From Zingiber officinale (taxonomy: Eukaryota; Streptophyta; Magnoliopsida; Zingiberales; Zingiberaceae), in contig NC_055986.1 in assembly GCF_018446385.1 (NCBI RefSeq), forward strand, positions 27,266,302 to 27,330,301: a stretch of 64,000 nucleotides of DNA, in the 5' to 3' direction. Positions 25,379-38,410 of this stretch are shown piece after piece. How positions within the stretch are numbered: the first letter of the stretch is position 1; the number at the start of each line of letters is the position of its first letter. Made by a program: the position numbers and the translations under genes. A model generated the notes under the pieces. The model did no database searches, had not been told where the DNA came from, and saw only the letters and a program-made list of their open reading frames with translations.

Positions 25379-26199
25379 AATATTTTATGTTTTGGAGATA
25401 TTTGTATAAGTGCAAAATACAGTTGGTCGATTGTTAATGTGAATTCCCTCAACGTTATGCTATGCACATACATTTCTGTTATTTATTACGCTTATGGATT
25501 TTTTTTAAGTGTAATCTGTGCCAAGTATGATCTAACTTAGTCCTAGATAAGTTTAGCCTGGCTTAGGCACTAAACATGCCATAGTGCAAAGTTATTAGTT
25601 TTTTCTTCCCACCTGTTTTTTCAGATGATCATATTGCTCCTAAAATACTAAAGCATAATTTAATTTATAAGGACATCTACTAAAATTTTCTTAAAGATCA
25701 TGTTTACTCGAATTATACTTTATAATAAAGAATAGATATAGAATCTTAGAATTTTCAACGTTCTAATTAGCTTTATATATATATATATATATAAACATGT
25801 AAAACCTCATTCGCTCGTGGACTAGAGAAAATTAGGGTAAAAGGAGAAAATAAAATACTAATAGGTATGGCTAAGAAGTATTAGTTGAAGATAAAATATA
25901 TATAGTAGAAATTTATTAAGGGTGTTTGGACGTGTCCATTATCCAGTTCAACCAAGGCCATCCATGTTCTAGGACTCTATACCTATTATTTATTAATGAA
26001 ATATTCGTCAAATCAAGACAAATATTATGAAGGAAAGAATTAACTTTAAAAGGACCTTCCAAATTAAGTCTTTTAAAACAAATTAAATAGGTATCTCATC
26101 AATAATTTTATTACCAAAGTACTCTTGATCCAATATTATTGTAACAGGTACCGATACCTATTACAATATATAGAAGTTAATAGATTGTTGCTATAACGT
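25379..26199. other. Intergenic, AT-rich, YSL6 3' flank
   Basis: Contains the YSL6 3' UTR (extent unknown) and a (TA)n microsatellite at about 25774-25793. No gene, RNA or transposon boundary was recognised. Confidence 0.5.
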
Positions 26200-26870
26200 G
26201 TAGAAGCTAGTAATCAGTTACTACACGTTGTAGTAGCTACCTGCTTGCTTCTACACAGTCAATCACGATCAAATAATATTCGTTTAAAATGAAATGTGTG
26301 TCATGAAGTTCTCTTAGTTTGATTTGCTCATTGTAGTGTTATTTTAACTAGACTATCACTTTTTAATAAATAAAATCAATATAAGATAATGATATTATTT
26401 GTAGAAGCTAGCAGTCAACTGCTACATCTTGTTGCAGCCACCTGCTAACTTTTACATAGTCGATCTTAATTAAATAATATTCATTTGAAATGTAATAGAT
26501 GTCATAGAGTTCTCTTAGTTATTTTATTTATTGAAATATTATTTTAATTAAATTATCGCTCAATAATAAATAAAATCAACATAAGAGGATATTATTATAG
26601 AAGATAGCAACTAACTGTTATATGTTGTAACAATTACATACTAACTTCTGATCGTGAAAATTCATTTAAAATGTAGCGGGCATCATGAAATCCTCTTAGT
26701 TTATTTTTTTAATAGAAATATTATTTTAAATAGATTATTATTTTCCAATAAAGAAAATTAATATATAATAATCATATTATTATAGGAATTAGTAACCAGT
26801 TGTACGTTATAGTAGTTCACAGCCAATTGCTACACATGGTATAAACTTGTAGCCCGGTGCTATAATCTAA
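26200..26870. repeat. Tandem repeat, unit about 195 bp, 3.4 copies
   Basis: Units start near 26200, 26401, 26597 and 26783. Each begins like 'gtagaagctagcagtcaactg' (the last two with 'ata' for 'gta'), contains 'ttcatttgaaatgta' and ends near 'aataaaatcaatataag'. Copies are clearly diverged from one another, so the array is old. It lies just upstream of the two tRNA genes. Confidence 0.75.
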
Positions 26871-27011
26871 ATGTTAGGAATATTTCAAGTAATTTACTTT
26901 AAATGGGATTGACTTTAATTGGAAAAAGGATCTTTTTGATTTTTGCCCAAATTATTTTCAAAACGTATATATTAGAATATAATAAAATTATTAAAAACAC
27001 TAACATAGCAA

Positions 27012-27083
27012 GCGTTTGTAGTCCAACGGTTAGGATAATTGCCTTCCAAGCAATAGACCCGGGTTCGACTCCCGGCAGACGCA
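27012..27083 (+). tRNA. tRNA-Gly(UCC), nuclear
   Basis: 72 nt, intronless. The acceptor stem GCGTTTG pairs with CAGACGC, including one T-G pair at the fifth position. The anticodon loop is CTTCCAA, giving UCC. The T arm contains GGGTTCGACTCCC, serving as box B. Discriminator base A, no encoded CCA, followed directly by a TTTTT terminator-like run at 27084. Confidence 0.95.
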
Positions 27084-27464
27084 TTTTTCTGAGTGCTTTT
27101 TATTTATAGTTTTAGTTTTTTATTTTCATTTTCCTTTTCACCTCAAATGAGTGTAATCACTTGGCATATACACTTATCTTTAGGTATTCGATCCCGTCAT
27201 AATCTAGCACGCTTAAATTTTCCCAGGCGAACGAAATGAAAATACTGCACCAATAGTTTGTCTGGCTGATTGACTCAATCAGTTCAGTTGCCCAGCTTAA
27301 TTGGACCCGATGATCTGCCCACTTGGTTTGATAAGCTTATCTAGCCTGTCAGATTACTTCATTAGACTAATTTACCTATCATTTGCCTCTAATGTGGAAA
27401 TATTATCTCATCGACACAATTATATTAAACTACTATACTATATATTTTTAACAATAAATCAAAT

Positions 27465-27536
27465 ATCAGAGTGGCGCAGCGGAAGCGTGGTGGGCCCATA
27501 ACCCACAGGTCCCAGGATCGAAACCTGGCTCTGATA
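27465..27536 (+). tRNA. Initiator tRNA-Met(CAU), nuclear
   Basis: 72 nt. The acceptor stem ATCAGAG pairs with CTCTGAT, with the A-U first pair typical of eukaryotic initiators. The anticodon loop CCCATAA gives CAU, beneath three G-C pairs (GGG/CCC). The T loop reads AGGATCGAAACCT, with GATCGAAA instead of GTTCGAAA, an initiator hallmark. Discriminator A; a T-rich run follows at about 27548. Confidence 0.95.
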
Positions 27537-27708
27537 GATTTCGAGCTTTTTTTTCCTTAATTCAACATGGGATTAACAATCAAATCCTTTTTAAAAAAAA
27601 AAATATTTTTATTTTTATTTCCCAAAAACATGGAACTATTTTCTTTTATAATTTTATATCCATTCTAAAATAATAATAATTCCCCCAGCGAAAATAAGGT
27701 AAACAAAC

Positions 27709-30700
27709 ATGCTCTTAGCTGCCTCCCCTTCTCCATTCGTCCTGTTCCTCTCTCACAAGCGAACCCTCCCGGTCGCCGTCCGAATGGCCGCCTCCAATGC
27801 CGAGGCCATCCCTTCTCCTTCATCTTGTCCTCCTCCCAAAATATTGGACTCGCATCTCCACGTATGGGCGTCTCCCAAAGAGGTAAATCCCCCCCATGCC
27901 TTTGAATTGAAAGGTGCTTTCTTTCGACGCTGATGATTCCTCCTTGGCATGTAGGCTGCAGAGAATTACCCTTATTTTCCTGGCCAGGAGCCTTCCGTCC
28001 CTGGGGACGCTGATTTCTTGCTCAAGGTACTTGGATTTTTTTGGATAGGAGTTTCAAATAATCTCTGGGGTTAAGGAAGTCGGTTTGAAGCAATAAGAGG
28101 CGAAGAATTTAGCGGACCTAAGTTGGAGTTCTGTTTTAGGTTAGAACGACGGGTTGTGTGCCTGACATTTGCCGTATGAATCTATGGTCTTTCGCCGACT
28201 ATGTTGGACGTTTGAGATTTGGTCTTTTAGAATTTGATTTCTGGAAATCAGTCATTCCTGTATTGTTCCAAACGCAAACAATCTAACTGTCTCATATTAT
28301 CTATTTATCCTTGTGCACATTATTGGAATTATTGATCCAGTGTCATGGTCGATAATTGGCGGTATAATAGCATTTTATGCATTATTAAAAGGAACTGTAT
28401 TTTGTTGATACTTGTTTGATACTTTGCCTAATAGTAGTGTATCGTTGTTATCTTCACATTCCAATTTTTTCACAGTTAGATTTGCTATATATTCAGTAAA
28501 AGAACTATTTGTAATACTTGTTTAGGACCCCCAGCCTACCAGTAATCGTGAGTTTACTGATACCTTACTTTTTTTGTTTGAGAATGATTGTATATCACAT
28601 TGTGGAGCAATTTATTGAATATACTCTTCATCTTTGCTAAGAATAAGGTGATAGAAGGAAGAACTACCATTTCTTACAATACCATCTGGTGGTCAGACTC
28701 CAAGTTGTCTTGCTGCAATCAATCATATGTGATTTGTTGTAACTTATTTAATGCTCTTAAATGGAAAAAAAAAAAAACCCTGACATATTTGCCTTTTCTT
28801 CCAGTGCATGTCAGAGGCAGGAGTTGATGGTGCCCTTATTGTGCAACCAATAAACCATATGTTTGATCATTCTTTAGTAACTAGGTTGTATTTTTTTTTT
28901 TGCTTTATGTGCAACACAAACAAACTAGTATTCTACTTTGTACATTCATTTGATGAAGTGTAGTTATGTAAACGTTAGGTTAAGATTTTTGGATCAGGAA
29001 AAAAGTTGATTTTCTTTTGTATTTTAATGCAATAGTGTTTTGAGGCGTCATCCATCCAAATTTGTTGGTTGCTGCCTTGCAAATCCTGCAGATGATGGAT
29101 CTGGGATTAGACAACTTGAGGATCTAGTACTGAAGGTTTTTTACTATAGGCTAGTAATTTAATACATGGAGTTATTAACATTAATTGGTGAATCTAACAC
29201 TCTTTCTCATCTTCAAGGATGGATACCGAGCTGTTCGATTCAATCCATATTTGTGGCCTCCTGGTCAAAAGGTATTCCATTATCATTTTTGTTCTTTTAC
29301 TTTCTTGAATCACATTTTATCTTTCAACTACTGCACAATAACATCACACTTGCCATATTTATGATTGCAATATTTTGTAAATATGCTGATTATTCCTTTT
29401 TGTTGCACATATACTAATTGTCTACATCTGAACAGATGACAAATGAAATTGGGAAAGCATTGTTCTCTAAAGCTGGCGAACTAGGAGTTCCAGTTGGATT
29501 TATGTGTATGAAGGTAGATCAATATTTGGTATACGACAATCCTGAGATCAAAATATGCCTTCATTCATTATTAGTTCCCCCCTTAATCCTGTGCTAATGA
29601 CAAAAAAATGCAACATATATTTGTTTCTATTTCTATAGTACTATATACAAGAGTTATTTGTCTCGTATCAAGCATATCATTAGTCGAAAACTAATTAGTC
29701 ATAGCAGTCCTTGATAAGTACCAATTCTATGCCTTCTGCAGGGTCTTAGCCTACACATATCAGAAATAGAGGAGCTCTGTGAAAGTTACTCTTCAACAGT
29801 TGTACTTCTTGACCATATGGGTTTCTGCAAACCTCCATTGTAAGCTAACGTGGCAGATGTGCTCTATAGTAATATTGCGCTTATAGCTGTTCTAACTGTT
29901 TATTATTCTACCAGGACTGATGAGGAACGCTATGCACTCTCTTCGTTGCTAAAGCTGTCCAGATTTCCACAGGTAATTGGTTTATTTTTTTCTGCCTTAG
30001 TACATGTTCAAGGAAAGCTTGTATCTTCTTGTACCTGGCCACTCAGTCACGATTTTGCTGACTTTGTTGTAATGTATTGGGTGTGTTGATGATTTTCATG
30101 CATTATTTATGGAAATAGCCAGCATTCTTTTGACTAATATGATATAGTTCAAGTAGGATAATATAATCCATGCAAGTTAAAACTTTATAATTGTTATACT
30201 AGCCAACCAATGTCCTGTCATTGTTTGCACACAAAGGAGTAATAGAAGCTGCTCAATCCAAAGTAAACAATTGTTAAGTTTTATGGAGACTTTCATCTTG
30301 CACCAGTGTGGTTTTCTTGCTTTCTAATATACAAGGATCTATATCTAATGCAAAAAATTGCAATGTATTCTGATAATTTGAAGGACTTTCATTTATGAAA
30401 AGTTATTTTAATTCAAACATATTACTAGTAAAGAAAATTAGATAAGAAAACCATATTTATAGTGATATTTCTGTACCATATTATTTTATGACTTTGAACT
30501 TGCATTGTCGTAAATACACTGAGATAGATGAGTTTTTCACCCATCAAATTATTAGACCTGCAACCAAAGTTTATATTTAAACTTCAGATAATTATAGTTT
30601 AACTCAATTAAATGTTCATCATTCTGTTTCCTTTCTTTGTTGGTTTGGGATCTGTCAGAGTCTGTGTTACTCTCTGCTTACAGAACTGTTTGGGTTGAAT

Positions 30701-31213
30701 AGGTTTATGTGAAATTTAGTGCACTTTTCCGTCTATCAAGAAACCAGTATCCATATGAAGACACTAGAGACATCCTTTCTAAAGTCATCTCCAGCTTTGG
30801 GGCTAACCATGTCATGTGGGGAAGGTACTTGTTCAAAGTTTTTTCTGTGAGTTGATAACTGGAACTCTTCATCAAAAATAAGATCATTAATTCTCTTGGC
30901 ACTCTATAATATCTGATAATTATACGAGAAGGCTGATGTTTTTTATGCTTCAAAATGATCAGACATTTCACATCATTTGCTGGTGATTATATCTGAGTAT
31001 TTCATGTTGATGTTATGAAAAAGGCTAAGACCTTACAATTGATGAGTCTTATGATGCAGTGACTTCCCATTTGTTGTCAAGGAGTGTGGTTACAGAGAGG
31101 CAAAGGAAGCTGTCCCTCTCATAGCAAACCGTATACCCTTGTCATCGGCCGATATGGAATGGATTATGGGTAGGACGCTTGGGCAACTCTTTCACCGTGA
31201 ATGGCAAGCTTAA
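27709..31213 (+). CDS. Amidohydrolase-2 family metal-dependent hydrolase, 10 exons, 329 aa
   Basis: Exons: 27709-27882, 27955-28026, 28805-28884, 29036-29135, 29218-29271, 29436-29513, 29742-29839, 29915-29972, 30703-30824 and 31060-31213. All are GT-AG with matching phases; total 990 nt. The TIM-barrel amidohydrolase signature is present: DSHLHVW with metal ligands H49 and H51, RFNPYLWP, the LLDHMGF strand around H211, and WGSDFPFVV with the catalytic Asp at about 280, its codons spanning the exon 9-10 junction. Relatives hydrolyse lactones or related cyclic substrates (2-pyrone-4,6-dicarboxylate lactonase type); the substrate of the plant members is not known to me. The first 25 residues are hydroxylated, basic and free of acids, so a plastid transit peptide is possible; an internal ATG at 27784 (MAASNAEA) could give a shorter cytosolic form. 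It looks fully intact. Confidence 0.92.
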
Positions 31214-31610
31214 ACTATTTTAGTTTTTGTATTTGGCATATTTTTAATGCAGATAAGAGTTCCTATCACACAACAAAAGAAAGTGTTTGGGTGTAGCGTT
31301 TTAAAAACTCTTATGGTTCTTAATTTGGTGAGATTTGTTTACTAATATAAGTGGACTCGGTGTTCAAATTAATTGTTTGAATTGATGGATGATAGTGATC
31401 ATGCACTTTTGCCAATGTTCTGCTCAACATCATGCCAAATATTGCAGTTTATTCTGATATCTATCTCTTTCTACCACCCATTTTAAAGATAGCAATAGAA
31501 GTGCACATTTCAATTACAAACCACTTGGATAGTTTATGCAAAACATTTAGTTACAAGTAAAGCACATGGCAGAATTGAACGGCGACGATGCAGGATCATG
31601 CCGCGAGTCA

Positions 31611-34069
31611 CTATGCCGGGACAGCAAAACTCGGCTCCCGCCAACTTGGTGGATCCATAACCAAACACGGGTCTGATTTCTCAAAGTCAGCGACCTGCGA
31701 AACAGGAATTATGTGAGTTGCAACATACAAATACAGTTTATACCGAGGAGCAGGACCGAAATCACAGACAAGCAATGAGTTCAACCTTTTGTCCACAGCT
31801 AGGGCAGTAATGGTACTTGTGCCACAAGCAGTCCATGGATGGGCAAAGGAAGCAAACTCCCAGCATAAATGGCATCATGCAACCAACAGCAGCTGCCAGG
31901 CTCGGTTTTGATCTGTGCCCAATCAAATAAGAGTTTGTGACTTAATTCAACGCCTTATAAATTATTTGCGTGTGATGGATCACAATTCATAAGTTCATAC
32001 TAACATTGAAGGCAAGAAATGGGGGGAAAAAATAGCTAAGACACCACAGCTTCTCAAATTACTTAAATTTATTGTCAAGGCATACTCCGCACGTTGCTAG
32101 TTTACATACAAATTGAGAATGAAACCATAATCAAAAGAATGAGAAGATAACTACGACTGCCTCTCTTATTTTGCTAGTCTTTGATAATCTTTGTGCTTAT
32201 CTAGCTTGATTAGCTTGATTGAGGTGTTCAACGTTGGTTTATATTGATTTTTATATAAGTATATAATTGGAACATCCATCTTTGAAATAAGATCCAGTAT
32301 CAAACTCCAGCAAATGCAATCCTTCACTAGTTCTTGTTTCTTTTGCTAAATCAAAATTACCAAGACTGTTCAAAATAAAAGGATGAAACTAAACTGCAAA
32401 GTATGCATACTTCCTTCTATATATTAACTTCCAAGTGTATGAATAGCTCTACATTTATTTAACCTCGACAAGACGCATCTAATGGCCAAAAGGCATAATT
32501 TGGGCTTACATTAAACAGTTTGGATTCAGGCTCTTCAGCTAGGAAAACCAGTGAGTAGAAACATGCCGACTGATTTAAACGTGACATAAAGAGAATATAT
32601 ACTGAAAAAAATATAGTTAGTCTGTCATCTAAATGAAAAGAAGAGGAAATCAGTAAAATATATAACAGATTTTTACCGTAGCTAAATTTTATAAATATCC
32701 AAATCATGTACCCAATTTTTAAAATGATCAAATCATGTACCCTATACCCATTTTACCCCTCTCATCTACACCCATGCTACAGTAGAGCAGTAAAATGGAT
32801 ATAAGATAGGTGATTTGATCATTTTGGAAGTTAGGTACGTGATTTGAATATTTAGAAAACTTAGCTACGTGGTTAGGTAAAAAACGGAATATATAATGAA
32901 AAGAGCTCCAACAAATGTGTCATGCCTAAGCAACCATTTGAGATCAACCCTCAATTAACATGTATGTATGTTAATTCTATGAAGTTCTACATTGATTATT
33001 TTGTTAACTAGAGTTATCTTGGATATCACTACCGCTACCTTTCAACTCTGTTTAACTCAACTAGTTTAATAAAAAAATCTCAATCGGTAGATATGAATTG
33101 GTTAAAATTTCAAGCACAAAGAAGATAATAGATATATCTCTATATTCTTGTTTAAGGATAAATGGTGGATCAAAGCAACGATGTCCCATTAACAAGGATT
33201 TGTCAAAAATCAAGATCACTTGATTCATGGATATCAACCATCAGTGACACAGAAAATATGGCTGGAGTAAAACTTTCTTATTGTTTTAAACAACGCCGCA
33301 AGAGACAAATTTCAAGGATAGGATGAAGAAAAAGATTGCTATATGAACCCTAGAAACAAGATAGAAAGAAATTCAAAATTTAAATCAAATTCAACCTCGT
33401 CATCGGCCTTCATTTACTGTGATCTGGTCCAGAGAGGGGTGTCATCATTGAACTTGCGATCAAACCCATCGTATATAAACAATTTTACTTTTTAAAATTA
33501 AAAAAACCCTAAATGAAGGGCAAAGCTTCACTTCCTGGATCGTTGATCAATGAAAATTTTAATTTGCAGACAATATTCCATAAAAACATCAAATCTCGGC
33601 ACTCTCCTCGATCTTAAATCTCTTACCTGTTCGATGCTATCAGAAACCACCACAAAAACCATTCGGATCGACAAACAGGAACTGACAGAACCAAGAGGGA
33701 AAAAGTACGATCTTAATAGTAGAAGACGGATCAAGGTACTAAGGACGTATCTTCAGAAGAAAGGGGATAAAAATCGTACTAGGCAAAGGAGAATCGAAAC
33801 CTGATGGTAGTGAGGCCGGAGGACCCGCAATAAACACACTGGAAGGGTGCAGGCGTGTCTCGGAACATCGTCTGCTGTAAGGGAATCCCTTTCGGATCGC
33901 CGTATACCGCATTGGGCGGGATCATCCCCGCCTGGTAAGGGTTCTGACCCACGTAATACACCTGCGGCGGAGGTGGTGGCGGTGGCGGAGGCTGCGACGG
34001 CGGAGCGCCATAAGCGTAGCCATAGGGCACGCCCAGCGCCGGATCTTCTTCCTTTACTTTCGTCGCCAT
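31611..34069 (-). CDS. GILP: LITAF-domain protein (GSH-induced LITAF domain protein-like), 3 exons, 159 aa
   Basis: Exons in transcript order: 34069-33801, 31912-31786 and 31694-31611 (complement), all GT-AG and in phase, 480 nt. The N terminus is Pro-rich, with a run of nine prolines near residues 27-35. The LITAF domain follows: CVYC (C78, C81), then the hydrophobic stretch LAAAVGCMMPFMLGVCFLCP (95-114), and a second knuckle CPSC (C126, C129). The C terminus DFEKSDPCLVMDPPSW is shared with Arabidopsis GILP. LITAF domains bind one zinc and dip into membranes of endosome, lysosome or plasma membrane; GILP is reported to restrain hypersensitive cell death through LSD1. Intron 1 (1.89 kb) carries a foldback MITE. 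Its 3' end faces that of the amidohydrolase gene with 397 bp between stop codons. Confidence 0.92.
32668..32886. mobile_element. Foldback MITE in intron 1 of the LITAF gene
   Basis: Arms of about 100 bp face each other: left 'gtagctaaattttataaata' onward, right ending 'tacgtggttaggtaaa'. The shared core is 'aaaatgatcaaatcat' on the left against 'atttgatcatttt' on the right. A short spacer lies between the 'cattttacccctc' and 'gagcagtaaaatg' ends. Non-coding; no clear TSD. Confidence 0.75.
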
Positions 34070-37000
34070 CTCCTCTCCTCTTCCCTTTCTCTGGAGATGG
34101 ATCGCGATTTATCGTGCTACCCGACGTTGACTGGGCGCCTCGTCGGAAAGCGTGTTTCTTTTACAAAAACATCCCCCATATTTGCAATATCACATGTGGG
34201 AGGTTTCGGGTCAACATTTATATTGACTTGGAATTCAAACATCAACCACTCTAAAATTATTATTATTATTATTATTATTATTAAAATAAACTACTTTTTT
34301 AAAGAAACCTCAGACGGATCATTAATCGGTGGGTATATTTTCCTATTTAATGGAAAAAAATTAATAAAGAAAAAAAATCCAATAACTTCAAACATGACAG
34401 ATTCAATAAATCTCAATATTTTTTATTAAATCAAACAATTTTTTGTTTTTGTTTTTTTTGTTTTTATATTAGAAGTATGAATAACAATAGATGAAAATAT
34501 TTTTAATGGAAAATAAAACAATTTTACATTATCATTTTATTTAAATAAATTTATTTATATTAAATCACAAGTGATGGCAAAACCACATACGCCATTAGGG
34601 GGTCAAAAAATAATCCGACCAATTCAATTCAGAGACTATCTAGAAAAAATTAGATTTGTCGGAGGTTTTTAGATTTGAGTCAAGTTTGGGTTAAAAGGTT
34701 TTCGGGTAGAGATTTTTGAGTCGGACCCAAATTTAAATTTAAGTGTTTTTTGGTATTAAATTAAATTTATTTTAAAAATTAAGATAATTTTATGTATATC
34801 AATATCAATGTTAATACGATAATGATAAAATATTGAGATAAAAATAAAAAATTATAGAAAAAATAATTAAAAAATATTTTTAATCGGGTTATTCATATTT
34901 AGGAGTTTCAAATTCGAATCATCCAAATAAAAAAATTTTATAAATTTTTTCATCCCATCTAAATCTAACCGAATTCATTTCAATTGACACTCAGGTCATG
35001 ATACTGGGATAGGACATTCAAATTGTTATCAAGACACCCACGGTTTAAATCCTATTTACGATATAGTTATAGAATTTTTTAAAAAAATGAAAGACATAAT
35101 CAAAAGATGTTAAATTTTTAGATGGATCATTACATAAGTTTTCTAATTTAACCTGATGGTTTATATGAAAAGTTCAATATCCCATCTCTTTTATTACTAG
35201 AAGAAGTGAAGTGATCACGTTAATAAATTTTGTTAGAGTGACCTAATATATTTTGGAACAGATAAATTATGAAAATTATTTATCCTAGCAGGTCCTTTAT
35301 GTGAGAAGATAAAGCATCCTGTGAAATATTTTCGTATCCGTGGAATTGATTCGAAAATTTATTATAATAAATATAGATATTAATTGTTGTCAATTCGTGA
35401 GAGTGTCACGTCTCTTTTATTGAATACATCCAAAAATTCAAACGCAGGAGGAGGTATTCAGCGGATTAGGTCAAGTTTTAAAATAATAATAAAATAAGGA
35501 TAAAAATTAGAGGGGATTCATCGAATCTTCATATATTTTTTTCCAAATAAATCAAAAAGAACATCTTAATTTATTTTAAGAATATTTTACTTTTAACATT
35601 ATTGTACCCAGTATAGCTACTATTATATGTAACCAGACCCGATTTAAGACATTGGGCATTTTTTTAGGACATCCGTAACGTTTTTGACAATCGAACGCGT
35701 TAATATTTTTATTATGTTTTTTTTTAATCTGTAAATATTAACACGTTCAAAAAATTAAACGTGTTAATACTACCGTAACAATAAAAGTATACCATGTTAA
35801 TATTAACGTTTCACATTAACGCTCATTGCATAAGCAGTTAAGGCCTATCTAAGGTCCCAATAAAATCAGGGAATATTATTCTTAACATTTAGAGCCGCCA
35901 ATATTAACGTTGCCGTTGAATATAAATTAATGAATTCGTTATATCGGCACCCTTGCCCATGTTAAAAAATGTCATGCTATTTCGATTACAATCCAATTCT
36001 TAATTAATTCATGGGCCGATTAAACTTCCCATTTACCCCTTCCACATTAATTGCATTCCCCAATTTTGTATGAAATTCTATTCTAGAAGTACGTATTTAT
36101 TTATTATTACTATTTTGATTTTGTAATTACGCAACACTAGCCAATTTAATTATATATCTTATTTTATAAGACAATCCAAAGTTTTCTTTTTAATATCTTT
36201 AAAAAAAATCCCAGTCATCTATGATCTTATAACTTTTCTCTTTCTCATCAATACTCCGCACCCTTTTCTTTCCTTATCAGCAATTCCATAAGTTTTTATA
36301 TTGTACAGCTACCTTTTCCTCTCTTGCCTGTAAAATTTCTTCATGAATTTTTTACCCACAGCTCCCTTTATAAAATACTATTGACCATATGTATTAGTGT
36401 AGCTTTAAAATTAATAAAGTCTTATTCACTTACAACAATATCTAAAAAAAAATATATAATATAACAATTTTATTCATTGAAACAAAATTATTAAAACTTG
36501 AATATAAAATTTTGATTAATAATTTTACACTAGAAAACTAAATTTTATATAAAAAATATATTTTTAAAATTAATATTTTATTTTTTTTAAAAAAAAATAT
36601 TTATACTTTGTCCAAATGAAAAAGGTTAAGGAAAATTTTTAAAAAAATATTAAAGGCCTAAATTTTCTTTTTACTAAGGTCTCAAGTAACAACTAATACA
36701 ATACCATTGCTCTATTATAGCAGACATTTAGTCATTTTTATACTTATTTTAAAGTAATTTTGATAAATTTAAAAAATTAATTATTTTAATATAATAGAAT
36801 TCAAAATTTAAAATTTAATATTAATTACTTAATAATTTCTACAACTATTTAAAGTAATACTGGTACAGTTTAAATAATTTTAATCAAATTGATAAAAAAA
36901 TAGTATTTTAATACAATAGTTTAAAACTTAAGATTTAAAATTTTAAAGTTTAGTTATAACTGATTTAATAATTTGATAAATTTAAAATAATTTTAATAAA

Positions 37001-37505
37001 ATTTAAATAATTTTGATTAATAAGTATTATAATAATATTTTATATATGATAATATTTATTTAAAAAATAAATAATTTTTCATGTACAGTAACAGTAGCCT
37101 TTGAAAGTAAAAGTATTTTTAAAAAGTAAAGTATTTGTTTTTAAGGAGTGTTCACGTGACGATTTGATAAATCGAAACTACCCTTATTTATTTTTATCTA
37201 TAAATAAATAAAAATATTAAAATTTGAATTTAAATAAAAACGAGTATTCCTAAAATAGCAAGTGCATATAAATTATGTTGAAAATGTATCAAATAACTAA
37301 ATCAGAATGAAGATTAACCCGTTGAAACTACTAAATTATTTTTATTTATTAAAAAAAATCGAAAGCCTCTTGCAACGGAAATTTATCAATGCGCATCTCT
37401 ATTTAGAAAATTCTTAAATCACGTATGTAGAATGACGAAGGATACATTGAAACTTTCCTATTTTATCCCATCGTCAATAATAGCTTTCCCCACGTCTATT
37501 TTATA
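34070..37505. other. Intergenic AT-rich stretch upstream of the LITAF gene
   Basis: Holds the LITAF promoter (short GC-rich leader up to about 34150), a (TTA)n microsatellite at about 34256-34282, and some 3 kb of AT-rich DNA with no gene signal. Fragments at 34600-35010 (phrases such as 'gggttaaaaggttttcgggt') and 35630-35890 (short inverted 'cgttaatatt' motifs) look like transposon debris but have no ends I can define. Confidence 0.5.
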
Positions 37506-37513
37506 TGTAGACC

Positions 37514-38410
37514 CAGGGCTGTCTTAAGATTCACCAAGCCCTAAGCAATAATAATAATAATAATAAAAATCTTTTAATATATTTTTAAATTTTTTACTAA
37601 AGTTTTTTTCATTTTAATTTGGGATTAAGAAGGACCGATTTAAAAAATTTTGATTTATTTTTTAAAAAATAAAATATTATTTTTATATAAAATTTAGTTT
37701 TCTCGTTAATATTTAGATTTTTTTCTTAACATTGTAAAATTATTTAATCTTTTTGAGGCATTGTTGAATGTAAATAAAATTTTATTAATTTTAATTTTGA
37801 TTTTTTTTTTCTGATGAAGCATTTTACTTTACATTATTTGGATAAAAAAAATTTCTAATTCATGTTATTATCGAGGAAGAAAAAGAAAAAGGACAAAGAA
37901 ATATTATCGGCCAGGGAGAAGAAGAGCGTTCTCTAAGAGTATCATAAACTTACAGAATTACTGATGAGAAAAGAAAAAAGATACTAACGAGAACATAACG
38001 TACAAAACTAATGATTAGAAAAGAAATAGGCACGAAGCACTAGTGAGAGAATAATTAGTATTTTTTAGATATATTGAGAAGGAAAGAGTTTATTAGTTTT
38101 ATAAGATATATAATTAAATAGAATAAAATCTTGGCAAGTGCAATTACGAGGAAATAAGATTAAATAAAATAAAATCTTAGCTAATTGTAATGATGAGGAA
38201 ATAAGGATATGTATGAATAGGAATAATAAATTAATTGATAAGATGCAATTAATGAGTTAGCATTATATTTATTAATGTGTATATCATAAATTAATATTAA
38301 TGATCCAATTTAATTTTTTTAATGTCTACTTAATTATTCAATCAATGGGCTCCAATAATATTGACGCCCTAGGCATAAACCTTAATGGCCTATACCTTGA
38401 GCCGGCCCTG
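37514..38410. mobile_element. Non-autonomous hAT element (897 bp) inserted at the left tip of another hAT
   Basis: Termini CAGGGCTG and (read from the right) CAGGGCCGGC are typical hAT ends. A perfect 8-bp TSD TGTAGACC flanks it (37506-37513, 38411-38418). The interior is AT-rich with no transposase. Removing the element rejoins 'tatatgtagacc' to 'caacccgggttggg', which restores the start of the larger hAT that follows. Confidence 0.9.

Noticed and set aside
33847-34254. Plus-strand 135-aa frame
   Set aside because: Antisense to LITAF exon 1, whose three-exon structure and conserved domain are decisive.
35630-35890. Possible small transposon with 'cgttaatatt' inverted motifs
   Set aside because: No matching termini or target duplication could be found.
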